Source: Nostoc sp. CENA543
Lineage (GTDB): Bacteria > Cyanobacteriota > Cyanobacteriia > Cyanobacteriales > Nostocaceae
Assembly: GCF_002896875.1 (NCBI RefSeq)
Contig: NZ_CP023278.1
Span: forward strand, 6,844,501-6,908,500
Length of the DNA stretch: 64,000 nucleotides
Direction of reading: 5' to 3'
Made by a program: the position numbers and the translations under genes. Below, in pieces: positions 16,960-24,765 of the stretch (position 1 is its first letter; each line of letters opens with the position of its first letter). Under the pieces are notes generated by a model. It did no database searches. It saw nothing but the letters and a program-made list of their open reading frames with translations, and was not told the origin of the DNA.

Positions 16960-17556
16960 CTAATCTAACTCTCTTCTTCCTTCCAAAGCCCTAGCTAAAG
17001 TCACCTCATCAGCGTATTCTAAATCACCACCCACAGGTAAACCAAAAGCAATACGCGTCACCTTCGTAAACGGCTTCAGTAACTGTCCTAAATATAATGT
17101 CGTGGTTTCTCCCTCCACACTAGGACTAATTGCCATAATTACTTCTTGGGGTTTTTGTTGACTTACCCGTCTAATTAAAGCCTGCACATTCAACTGCTCA
17201 GGGCCAATACCATCTATGGGAGAAATCACCCCACCCAATACATGATATTTACCCTTATACTCACGAGTTTTTTCCAAAGCAATCACATCACGGGAATCAG
17301 CCACCACACAGATAGTCTGAGGATCACGGTTGGGATTACGACAAATTTCACAAACTGGTTCAGCCGAGAGATGAAAACAAACAGAACATAAACCCACTTG
17401 CTTTTTAGCATCAATCAAAGCTTGCGCTAAAGCCTCTACTTCCGCTTCAGGACGCTTCAAAATATGCAAAGCTAATCTTTGAGCAGATTTAGGGCCAACT
17501 CCAGGTAGGCGTTGCAACTGTTCAATTAATTTTGCTAAAGGACGTGCGTAAACCGT
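16960..17556 (-). CDS. recR: Recombination mediator RecR, probable ACG start
   Basis: Acts with RecF/RecO to load RecA at gaps. Helix-hairpin-helix [18 protein letters not shown]4 zinc finger (CSVC...CEIC), and a Toprim domain ([26 protein letters not shown]) are complete. The expected N-terminus [15 protein letters not shown] is encoded upstream, but no ATG, GTG or TTG precedes it before the in-frame stop. The codon at 17554-17556 is ACG, eight bases after GGAG (17565-17568 as CTCC on the plus strand), where an ATG is expected. The first standard start is TTG at 17517, which would remove 13 residues of the first helix. I annotate from the ACG. Confidence 0.85.
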   Translation of the reverse strand, partial: TVYARPLAKLIEQLQRLPGVGPKSAQRLALHILKRPEAEVEALAQALIDAKKQVGLCSVCFHLSAEPVCEICRNPNRDPQTICVVADSRDVIALEKTREYKGKYHVLGGVISPIDGIGPEQLNVQALIRRVSQQKPQEVIMAISPSVEGETTTLYLGQLLKPFTKVTRIAFGLPVGGDLEYADEVTLARALEGRRELD

Positions 17557-17713
17557 AGTTTTATCTCCAAAACGTTTTTACCTTAACTATGATGACATTT
17601 TCCACAGGTTAGTAGTCAGGACTTGAGAGCTGATTCATCCAGAAAATCTCTCTAAAATCCCAAATTTAACATTGTTTAGACCAATTTTTCCTGGATGCTA
17701 CAAGCCCCTAGAT

Positions 17714-18271
17714 TCAATTATCTTGACAAATCACTTGTCGCATTTTACGCATATTTGCAGGTAATTCCAAGTTCATCGCCTGTTGAATAAAAATTGACGG
17801 GATGGGGATATCGGGGGTAGCTTGAACACTGTAGGTGAGTAAAGTTCCTTTACCGCAGTCTTGTAACTCTAAATTGGCAGAAAAGTCTAAAAAAGTACCT
17901 TTTTCCATTTGAAAATTTACTTGCTGCCCTGTGACTTCCACAACTTTCAGATAAATTTCTACTTGCGCGGTAAAAAAGAAAAAGGATTTTTGGGCTTTTT
18001 GGTACAGGCGTTTAACTTCGCCTTGTTGTAAAACTACACTTTTGGTAATGTCGGGAAAGTATTGTACCCAGAGGGGGTAGTCAGTAATTTTTTGCCATAC
18101 CTGCGATCGCGCTATTGGTAAGTACATACAAGCACTAACCGCACCACCGCAGACAGTATGCGATCGCGTCTGTACTAAAATCTCCCCCTGCATCATCAGG
18201 CGTTGCTGTTCCTGATTCCAAGTCATACCTGAACCTGTTATCATTAGCTCTGAAATATGGGTTACAGACAT
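17714..18271 (-). CDS. SRPBCC-family (START-like) protein
   Basis: 185 residues with the polyketide cyclase/dehydrase or coenzyme Q-binding domain: ARSQVWQKITDYPLWVQYFPDI, then SVVLQQGEVKRLYQKAQ and TLLTYSVQATPDIPIPSIFIQQAM. This lipid-binding helix-grip fold is common in cyanobacteria; ligand unknown. A GAGGAG site precedes the ATG at 18271. Single gene. Confidence 0.8.
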   Translation of the reverse strand: MSVTHISELMITGSGMTWNQEQQRLMMQGEILVQTRSHTVCGGAVSACMYLPIARSQVWQKITDYPLWVQYFPDITKSVVLQQGEVKRLYQKAQKSFFFFTAQVEIYLKVVEVTGQQVNFQMEKGTFLDFSANLELQDCGKGTLLTYSVQATPDIPIPSIFIQQAMNLELPANMRKMRQVICQDN

Positions 18272-18629
18272 CGTTACTCCTCAACTCCACCATCTGCATA
18301 GGTTGTGACTATAAACCAGATCAACGGCGAAGTACAACCTCATTGCTATTTAATTCCAGCGTTCCATAATAGTTTTCCGGAATTAGCTATATATAGTAAT
18401 TATGCGGAAATTATATGTAAAAATCAGTAGGTTTAATTACAAACACTAATCTACACCTAAACCACTCCAGCTATTGAAATCAATATACCAAAGAAAATTC
18501 TGGCTGAAATCCTGTTTACATCTCAGGTTGTTGCCCTGTAAAACCTTTTTGCCATTTCTCTGAAAAAAGAGATGAAAATTCTTGCTACCCTGTCAATGTA
18601 ATCCAATTTGCAATTAGGAGGAAAATACC

Positions 18630-18824
18630 GTGAGTCAATCTACTTTAAACCGCTTATTAACTCAGGCTGTGGGCGTTTTTTTGGGAATAGGCATAGCGGT
18701 TTGGTTACTGCGGGGGTTTGGTTTAATCACCTTTATTCCTGGGGGATTAATTTTAATCTTGTTTCTGGGTGCGATCGTGCTAGGTGTGATTGCTTATGCT
18801 CAAAAAACTTGGTGGCGTTTTTAA
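18630..18824 (+). CDS. Small two-helix membrane protein
   Basis: 64 residues from a GTG start backed by AGGAGG 8 bp upstream. Two hydrophobic helices (about 13-32 and 36-57), ending QKTWWRF, a basic-aromatic cytoplasmic tail. Family not recognised. The stretch before it (18272-18629) is AT-rich and I see no gene in it. Confidence 0.65.
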   Translation: MSQSTLNRLLTQAVGVFLGIGIAVWLLRGFGLITFIPGGLILILFLGAIVLGVIAYAQKTWWRF

Positions 18825-19017
18825 TATACAACGAGATAGATTTATTGTGATGATTTTCCCCTTAACTTGAAGGTATTTAACTAGGGGAAGGGAATTCCCA
18901 TTAAAAAATATACTATCACTTTAATGGCAAGGGGGCAGGGAGCAGGGAGCAGGGGGAAAGGCAGTTGTTTTGAAGCAGATAGATTAGATAGTTGATTTTT
19001 TGGAAGTTACGAAAACT

Positions 19018-19182
19018 ATGGGTATTTATGTATGTAGTGTGTGCGGTTACGAATATGATCCCGAAGTAGGTGATCCTGATGGCGATATTCCTCCAGGTAC
19101 GCCTTTTACAGATATCTCAGAAGATTGGGTATGCCCAGTTTGCGGTGCAGCCAAAGATTTATTTGAATCAATGGACGGATGA
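19018..19182 (+). CDS. Rubredoxin
   Basis: 54-residue iron-sulfur electron carrier. The four ligands are in CSVC and CPVC, with the conserved [18 protein letters not shown] and WVCPVCGA in the standard spacing. I chose the ATG at 19018; an upstream TTG (19000) would add six residues outside the fold. No membrane tail, so it is not the photosystem-linked RubA. Partner unknown. Confidence 0.9.
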   Translation: MGIYVCSVCGYEYDPEVGDPDGDIPPGTPFTDISEDWVCPVCGAAKDLFESMDG

Positions 19183-19268
19183 ATTATCACAATTTAGGAT
19201 TTTAGATGTGGAATTGTGAATTGGGATGTTGATTCTGTACTAGCCTAGATGTAGATGATCATCTAGAA

Positions 19269-20516
19269 ATGTTGGAAAAATTGCTACCTGCAAAAATTGT
19301 AGTTATTGGCGGCGGGGCCGCAGGGTTTTTTGGGGCGATCGCCTGTGCTGAAGCTAATCCCCAAGCCCAAGTCACTTTATTAGAAGCCAGTCGTCAACCC
19401 TTGGCTAAAGTCCGTATTTCTGGGGGAGGACGCTGTAATGTGACTCATGCTTGTTTTGAACCGCAAGCCCTAGTACAGAATTATCCCAGAGGCGGTAAGG
19501 CGTTACGGGGTGCTTTTAGTCGTTTTCAAGCCCAAGATACCGTAGCTTGGTTTACAACCCACGGAGTCAAACTCAAAACGGAAACTGATGGCCGAATTTT
19601 TCCCATTACAGATAGTTCTGAAACTATTGTCAACTGTTTAATGGATACTGCTCAGGCTGAAGGTGTGGAAATTTGGACTGGTGCGGCTGTAGCGGGGGTG
19701 AAAAAAGCTGGCGATGAGTTTGAGGTACTTTTGAGATCAGGGGAAGTGATGAAATGCGATCGCTTGTTATTAGCGACCGGTAGCAGTCACATCGGTTATA
19801 AAATTGCTCAAGAGTTGGGACATCACATCGTTGCACCAGTCCCATCGTTATTTACATTTAATATTGCTGAAGCCAAACTCCAAGCCTTGGCGGGGATTAG
19901 TGTTAACCCCGTACGCTTGCGGTTATATGTGGAAGAACAGCCAGCACTGGAACAGACAGGAGCTTTACTGATTACTCATTGGGGTGTGAGTGGCCCGGCT
20001 GTGCTGAAGCTTTCCGCCTGGGGTGCAAGACTCCTGCACGAACACCAATATCAAGCCACTTTAATAGTAAATTGGTTGCCGGAACTCACACAAGAACAAG
20101 TCAAGCAAAAAATCCTGGCTATCAAGAACGAGTGGGGAAAAAAAGCGATCGCGTTGCACCGTGGTGTTGATTTACCCCATCGTCTCTGGCAATACATAAT
20201 TAACCGTGTAGGTATCACCACAAATGACCGTTGGGCAGAATTACCCAATAAAACTTTAAACTTGTTAGTGCAAGAACTAACTCAAGGCAAATACTTTATT
20301 AATGGTAAAGGTGTCTTTAAAGAGGAATTTGTCACCTGTGGCGGTATAAATCTGTCGGAAATTAACTTCAAAACTATGGAAAGTAAGTTAGTTTCTGGGC
20401 TGTATTTTGCTGGGGAAATTCTCGATATTGATGGTGTAACTGGAGGATTTAACTTTCAAAGTGCTTGGACAACAGCTTATTTAGCAGGTACAGCTATGGG
20501 TATTAGTGATGTTTAG
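19269..20516 (+). CDS. BaiN/HI0933-family FAD-dependent flavoprotein
   Basis: 415 residues. N-terminal dinucleotide motif IVVIGGGAAGFFGAIA, then RISGGGRCNVTH, which is diagnostic for the family, and near the C-terminus FVTCGGINLSEIN and GEILDIDGVTGGFNFQSAW. Members are NAD(P)/FAD oxidoreductases of mostly unknown substrate. Some may be tRNA or steroid-related reductases, but that cannot be read from the sequence. Lies 86 bp after rubredoxin; a redox link is possible but unproven. Confidence 0.9.
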   Translation: MLEKLLPAKIVVIGGGAAGFFGAIACAEANPQAQVTLLEASRQPLAKVRISGGGRCNVTHACFEPQALVQNYPRGGKALRGAFSRFQAQDTVAWFTTHGVKLKTETDGRIFPITDSSETIVNCLMDTAQAEGVEIWTGAAVAGVKKAGDEFEVLLRSGEVMKCDRLLLATGSSHIGYKIAQELGHHIVAPVPSLFTFNIAEAKLQALAGISVNPVRLRLYVEEQPALEQTGALLITHWGVSGPAVLKLSAWGARLLHEHQYQATLIVNWLPELTQEQVKQKILAIKNEWGKKAIALHRGVDLPHRLWQYIINRVGITTNDRWAELPNKTLNLLVQELTQGKYFINGKGVFKEEFVTCGGINLSEINFKTMESKLVSGLYFAGEILDIDGVTGGFNFQSAWTTAYLAGTAMGISDV

Positions 20517-20548
20517 TGATGTCGTATTATTTTAAGTTTGTATTAAGT

Positions 20549-20599
20549 TTGTAGTGAGGACTTCAGTCCTCAGAATAAGGGCTTAAGCCCTGACTACAA
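20549..20599. repeat. Composite palindromic repeat element
   Basis: Outer inverted repeat TTGTAGT (20549-20555) / ACTACAA (20593-20599). Inside are two palindromes: TGAGGAC-TTCA-GTCCTCA (20555-20572) and AGGGCTTAAGCCCT (20578-20591). The first palindrome recurs as TGAGGAC-TTTA-GTCCTCA at 35033-35050. It may also serve as a transcription stop after the flavoprotein gene. Confidence 0.65.
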
Positions 20600-20642
20600 G
20601 CCAAATGTTTCTATTCTTTGTGACACTTACATCAGTTCTGAT

Positions 20643-20975
20643 CTATTCATATCTATATTTTCTAGACTTAATCACTTCAATAACATCATCATGACGCTGA
20701 CCTTCGATGATGTCATTCAAATGAATTTTGCCATCAATATATTGTAAATGTATGCGCCATCCTGATAACTTATCGATATCAGCACGGTAAATTGCCTGTT
20801 TAATTCCCTTCACTTTACGCAGTCTAGTTTTAGGAAAAGTTCTAGTTCGATGACATTCATTATCTTCCAATTCAGCCAAAGCTTCTAGAAAATCTATTTT
20901 GAGATTATCCGGTAAAATATCCATAGCTTCATGAATGACACCATGCTCATCTAGAAGGGGTTTAATCCGTGACAT
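20643..20975 (-). CDS. RelE-like protein, possible toxin
   Basis: 110 residues. The C-terminal half has the RelE pattern: KTRLRKVKGIKQAIYRADI, SGWRIHLQYIDGKIHLNDI and a final HDDVIEVIKSRKYRYE. N-terminal DFLEALAELEDNE is helical and acidic. It is coupled (TAATG overlap) to the upstream gene, which also looks RelE-like. No recognisable antitoxin follows. Confidence 0.6.
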   Translation of the reverse strand: MSRIKPLLDEHGVIHEAMDILPDNLKIDFLEALAELEDNECHRTRTFPKTRLRKVKGIKQAIYRADIDKLSGWRIHLQYIDGKIHLNDIIEGQRHDDVIEVIKSRKYRYE

Positions 20976-21361
20976 TAGCTAGAACTAACCTCAATTTCTT
21001 GATGTTTGACGCTAAAGTCCTGGTAAAGAGACTCGGCTACAGAATTATAGGCTTTGGAAGCATCTTCAGTATTAACGACTCGGAATAATGTAACTACTGT
21101 AGTGTCAAAAATTGGATCATCATCAATAGTCACAATTAATCTGATGTCTTTATCAATGATTAAGGCATAAAGTGAAGAATCATAATCATCACTGAGCTTA
21201 ATTTCCTTCAATTTAAAAGCTTGTTTATCTAAAAAGGTTTTGTTTTTTGATAGTATTTCAACGTAGCGATTTAATTTCTTAACAATTTTAAACTTTTCTT
21301 TATTATTAAATTTCTCTAAATCTCGCTCAAAATCCTTAGTTGATTCGATAAGTGTTTCCAT
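20975..21361 (-). CDS. RelE-like protein, first of a coupled pair
   Basis: 128 residues from the ATG at 21361 (a TTG 13 codons upstream is in frame but unconvincing). STKDFERDLEKFNNKEKFKIVKKLNRYVEIL followed in outline by LKEIKLSDDYDSSLYALIIDKDIRLIVTIDDD and TVVTLFRVVN resembles the helix-strand order of the RelE superfamily. The tail (residues 100-128) is an extra acidic helix. The stop overlaps the next start. It might be an antitoxin-like partner rather than a toxin; uncertain. Confidence 0.55.
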   Translation of the reverse strand: METLIESTKDFERDLEKFNNKEKFKIVKKLNRYVEILSKNKTFLDKQAFKLKEIKLSDDYDSSLYALIIDKDIRLIVTIDDDPIFDTTVVTLFRVVNTEDASKAYNSVAESLYQDFSVKHQEIEVSSS

Positions 21362-21583
21362 GTAACTGATTCCAGAATTGAAATCTTTCACCAATCTCAA
21401 ATTTAACGTATAACTAGAGTTTTTAGAAGTATTTAAAGTATATTCATCGGCAGTATCAATGACATTTATAGATTTGCGACTATAGTTAAGTTTGGTAAGT
21501 AAATTATATATGGCGATCGCTTTCAGAAATGAGCTTAAATACCCTTGTATTTAGGATAGTTTATCTGTAGCACTCACTTTCTT

Positions 21584-22993
21584 ATGCCAACTAAATTAGC
21601 ACCACCTTTATTCATCATTCTATTAGGGCTAGGTCTAACTACAATTACTGGATGTTCTAAGGGGATAAATTCAGCCGTTGCCCAAAATTCACCCAAACCA
21701 GAACCCCAAATCATCGTCCAACCTGGAGAAGTGCGACCTTTACCTGGGAAATTAGACAACATTCCTGTATTTAATAGCAATAGTCCAGAATGGATTAAAA
21801 CCGAGGGCATTTTACTTTCTACCTTCCCCACAACTAATAAAAAAACCCCAGCCGCACACCTCAATTTTCCTTTTCAGGGGCGGTTTGATGTCTTTGCTCA
21901 CCACTATACTCACACCCCCAAAGATTTACAAACTTTATATATAGGAATTATTATTCAGAACCCTGGAAAACAACCTGTAACGGTTGATACCCTACAAGCA
22001 GCCAGCTACTTAATGCAGGATGCACCCTTTGTCACCTTACCCCCTTACCGCGAAAACAATGATGGGAAAGTCTACTCCGGGCCAGGGGCGAGGGCTGTGG
22101 CTGATGTGCTGCGGGGTGTGCGCCAAGCTGACTTTCCTTCTAAGATAGTCATTCCACCAGGACAAAGCCGGATGTTGTTGAATCATCCCATTCCCGTGCG
22201 AAATCTGGAAAGACCTGTCAATGGTCGGTCTAGCTTTATGCGCTTACGAAGTAATGGCAAAGTGTATGCAGCAAGTTTAGCCATGTTCGCTAAGAAAAAC
22301 GCTGATGGTTCTGACCGCGCCCCAACACTGGCGGAATGGCAAGCTTTACTTAATAACGGTAACTTTGCCGGGCCAAGGGATAAAACTCCTACACCTCCCG
22401 ACGCTACTAGTGGGGCATTAATTTATGGACGGGTGGCTGGTGTTTCTCAAGGTTCGCAATGGAAAGCAAACTTAGTAGATAACCCCCAAGCCACTACTCT
22501 TTCCATTCCGCAACCAGGAAAAGGGATTTCTTACCCCCTAGTTACTTTGCGGGGTGGTCGGTTGGGTACTGGACAAAACCAAACCGCCAAATTGCTGGTA
22601 CGGTATCCTGATACAGCCTATGAAGCGCATGGTAATTATGGCGTGGAATATAATCTCAGTTTGCCTTTAAAGAACAATACCAATCAAACTCAAAAAGTAA
22701 CAGTTACTTTAGAAACACCTTTAAAAGAAGACAAATTATCTCAAAGTGGCGTGCGTTTTCGCAAACCATCCCAAGATTTTCCCTTTTTTAGAGGTACGGT
22801 GAAGCTGAGTTATTTTGATGACCAAGGAAAGCAACAAACGCGCTATGTTCATCTCTGGCACAGAACAGGTCAAGTTTTAGACCCATTAGTACAGTTTGTC
22901 ATGCCACCTGCTACTAGAAGGAATGTGCAGATAGACGTGATTTATCCGCCTGATTCTACACCCCCCCATGTGTTAACAGTACGAACATTATAA
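21584..22993 (+). CDS. DUF3370-family exported protein
   Basis: 469 residues. Hydrophobic N-terminus LFIILLGLGLTTITGC with a lipobox-like ITGC suggests a lipoprotein. The mature part matches the cyanobacterial DUF3370 family (PGEVRPLPGKLDNIPVFNSN, LPVRNLERP-like stretch at about 205-215, and a long beta-rich C-terminus ending in PPDSTPPHVLTVRTL). Probably a periplasmic or cell-surface protein. Single gene; function unknown. Confidence 0.8.
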   Translation: MPTKLAPPLFIILLGLGLTTITGCSKGINSAVAQNSPKPEPQIIVQPGEVRPLPGKLDNIPVFNSNSPEWIKTEGILLSTFPTTNKKTPAAHLNFPFQGRFDVFAHHYTHTPKDLQTLYIGIIIQNPGKQPVTVDTLQAASYLMQDAPFVTLPPYRENNDGKVYSGPGARAVADVLRGVRQADFPSKIVIPPGQSRMLLNHPIPVRNLERPVNGRSSFMRLRSNGKVYAASLAMFAKKNADGSDRAPTLAEWQALLNNGNFAGPRDKTPTPPDATSGALIYGRVAGVSQGSQWKANLVDNPQATTLSIPQPGKGISYPLVTLRGGRLGTGQNQTAKLLVRYPDTAYEAHGNYGVEYNLSLPLKNNTNQTQKVTVTLETPLKEDKLSQSGVRFRKPSQDFPFFRGTVKLSYFDDQGKQQTRYVHLWHRTGQVLDPLVQFVMPPATRRNVQIDVIYPPDSTPPHVLTVRTL

Positions 22994-23088
22994 GTAAAAT
23001 TCTTGATTAAGATGCACTCGATTCTGAACTACAGAGACGTTGCATACAAATAAATTTTTCAGCTAGGCGCGATCACTCTCGGTAAAAT

Positions 23089-23154
23089 ATTACAGGCGAT
23101 GCCTAGGGCTGGCTGCGCCTACGCCTACTCTCATCATTACAGGCGATGTCTAGG
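23089..23154. repeat. Direct repeat ATTACAGGCGATG(C/T)CTAGG x2
   Basis: Two 19-bp copies (23089-23107 and 23136-23154) differing at one base, 47 bp apart, with GGCTGCGCCTACGCC between. Interspersed Nostoc-type repeat, directly downstream of the DUF2887 gene. Confidence 0.6.
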
Positions 23155-23160
23155 TTCAAT

Positions 23161-24012
23161 TTAATTAATTCTCGCCTGCAACCAAGCCTGCAAATCATCG
23201 ACACTACTGAAATCTAGCAACGCTTCCCCCAACTCTTCTAGCATCGGTAATTGCAAACTTACTACCACAGAAAGCACATCTTGGGAAATTTCTCCCAATC
23301 GCTTCGTTAACTGTCGGCTAATCATGTTAGCCATTGCTTCTCGTCCTTCTTCTAGTCCTTCCTCTTTGATTTCTCGATAAACTCGTGTTTGTTTTAATGT
23401 AATGTCTAACATTGACTCCACCTCCCTTCGACTTAGTTGCTCAAACCGATAAGCGATAATCGTGGTAATTATTTCAATTATCGCATTGGTGACTGGTGCA
23501 GCAGTTTCTTGACGAGTTCTTGTCAATAAATACCGCGCTTGTGATGGGGCTTGTTCTGGGTCTAATGTAGTTAATACCATCACCGCTACCCACAAAGGTA
23601 AAGAACGGATATCTCCCAGCTCATCTAAATATATGCGATGTACTTGGTCGCCGTTGAGTAATGTACGATGGGGACGAGTATCACTTTGTTCAATACTACG
23701 GGAAGGATAGATAATTACGGCTTGCCAATCGCTAAATCGGTCACGGTTGCGGTAGAAATAAAGTGAAGATTCGGCAAATACCCTTTCATAAAGCTTTTCG
23801 TCTTTTTGAAACTGTACCTCACAAAAATACACAGTCCCAAGAGTTGCATTTTCTGGCGGTAAAAATACACCGTCGATTTCAAACTTGGGTTCTTTGACAG
23901 CTACTGAGTCAAATTTATATTTATCCGCATTTTCTGGTGGATTTGTCAATAATTCAAATAATAAACTAGGCGATTGTTGGAATATTTTGTAAAAAATCGA
24001 ATCTCGACGCAT
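23161..24012 (-). CDS. DUF2887/Rpn-type PD-(D/E)XK nuclease-like protein
   Basis: 283 residues. MRRDSIFYKIFQQSPSLLFELL opening and the core FEIDGVFLPP...YFCEVQFQKDEKLYERVF with the D...ExQ residues of the PD-(D/E)XK nuclease superfamily. These proteins are multi-copy in filamentous cyanobacteria and related to Rpn/transposase_31 proteins that promote recombination. The C-terminal part is helical, ending in a DLQAWL helix. Single gene, may be mobile. Intergenic 24013-24304 holds no gene. Confidence 0.85.
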   Translation of the reverse strand: MRRDSIFYKIFQQSPSLLFELLTNPPENADKYKFDSVAVKEPKFEIDGVFLPPENATLGTVYFCEVQFQKDEKLYERVFAESSLYFYRNRDRFSDWQAVIIYPSRSIEQSDTRPHRTLLNGDQVHRIYLDELGDIRSLPLWVAVMVLTTLDPEQAPSQARYLLTRTRQETAAPVTNAIIEIITTIIAYRFEQLSRREVESMLDITLKQTRVYREIKEEGLEEGREAMANMISRQLTKRLGEISQDVLSVVVSLQLPMLEELGEALLDFSSVDDLQAWLQARIN

Positions 24013-24277
24013 GATGCCAATTCAAAATTCAAAATACCCTGACGGGAAGGCTTGCGCCTACAAAATTCAAAATTAAGACAATAAGATTTGCTATAGCTTT
24101 TACAGTTTGTAAATGTATGAGGTTTTATAGCCTTTCTTACCCTAATGAAGTACAAACGACAATAATTAAACGCAGATAAACACAGATAAACGCAGATAAG
24201 TTTGTACCTCAGCAGACTAGGAAACGCTATATGTGAATTGGTATGAAAAAATGAGAGTGGAATATTTTGTAAAGGTG

Positions 24278-24300
24278 ATGCGTAGGCCTAGCCTACGCAT
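24278..24300. terminator. Perfect 10-bp hairpin
   Basis: ATGCGTAGGC (24278-24287), three-base loop CTA, GCCTACGCAT (24291-24300). It lies 4 bp past the stop of the small gene at 24305-24610 but lacks a T-run on the minus strand, so its terminator role is uncertain. Confidence 0.4.
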
Positions 24301-24304
24301 AAAC

Positions 24305-24610
24305 TTACTTACCGCCGTAGAAAAAGGCGATTTCTTTTTCTTTTAAGGGGGCGAAACCTGCGTCTGTAAGTAATTGATCTAGTTCTGCTTGGGGAATGTG
24401 TTTTGCGCCAATGCGGACAATGCGCGATCGCATAGTATTAGATACACCACTACGTTGTCTATTGGCTTCTAGTGCCATAACTTTGGTGTAAAGTTCTAGC
24501 TTGGCAGTGGGAATGGGTGTACCATCAAAATCGATGCCTTTAGCGATCGCTTCATCGATAGCATCAGCACCTTTGGTAGTAGCGTTAACTCCTGTAGTGT
24601 CAGCAGTCAT
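24305..24610 (-). CDS. Conserved small cyanobacterial protein
   Basis: 101 residues. Sequence features: GIDFDGTPIPTAKLELY, KVMALEANRQRSGVSNTMRS, RIVRIGAKHIPQAELDQLL, AFFYGGK at the end. The central MRSRIVRIGAKHIPQ segment looks like a compact helix-strand-helix fold. I cannot name the family with confidence (cyanobacteria-restricted in my judgement). It lies on the same strand downstream of ppc, separated by a heptamer-rich gap. Confidence 0.65.
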   Translation of the reverse strand: MTADTTGVNATTKGADAIDEAIAKGIDFDGTPIPTAKLELYTKVMALEANRQRSGVSNTMRSRIVRIGAKHIPQAELDQLLTDAGFAPLKEKEIAFFYGGK

Positions 24611-24674
24611 GGTAATTTTTCCTGAAATTTATAGGTATATATTACCAGTGATGCTGACTTAGGGATTGGGGAGA

Positions 24675-24765
24675 GTTAATAGTCAATAGTCAACAGTCAA
24701 CAGTCAACAGTAATTGCTTTTGACTATGAACTATTGACTATGAACTAATGACTATTGACTATACA
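24675..24765. repeat. Heptamer repeats (GTCAACA/TATTGAC type)
   Basis: GTCAATA-GTCAACA-GTCAACA-GTCAACA followed by the complementary TGACTAT/GAACTAT units, so the block can fold into a hairpin. It separates ppc from the downstream small gene. Confidence 0.75.

Noticed and set aside
18608-18850. 80-codon frame overlapping the small membrane protein gene
   Set aside because: The GTG start at 18630 with AGGAGG gives a well-formed two-helix protein; the other frame has no such features.
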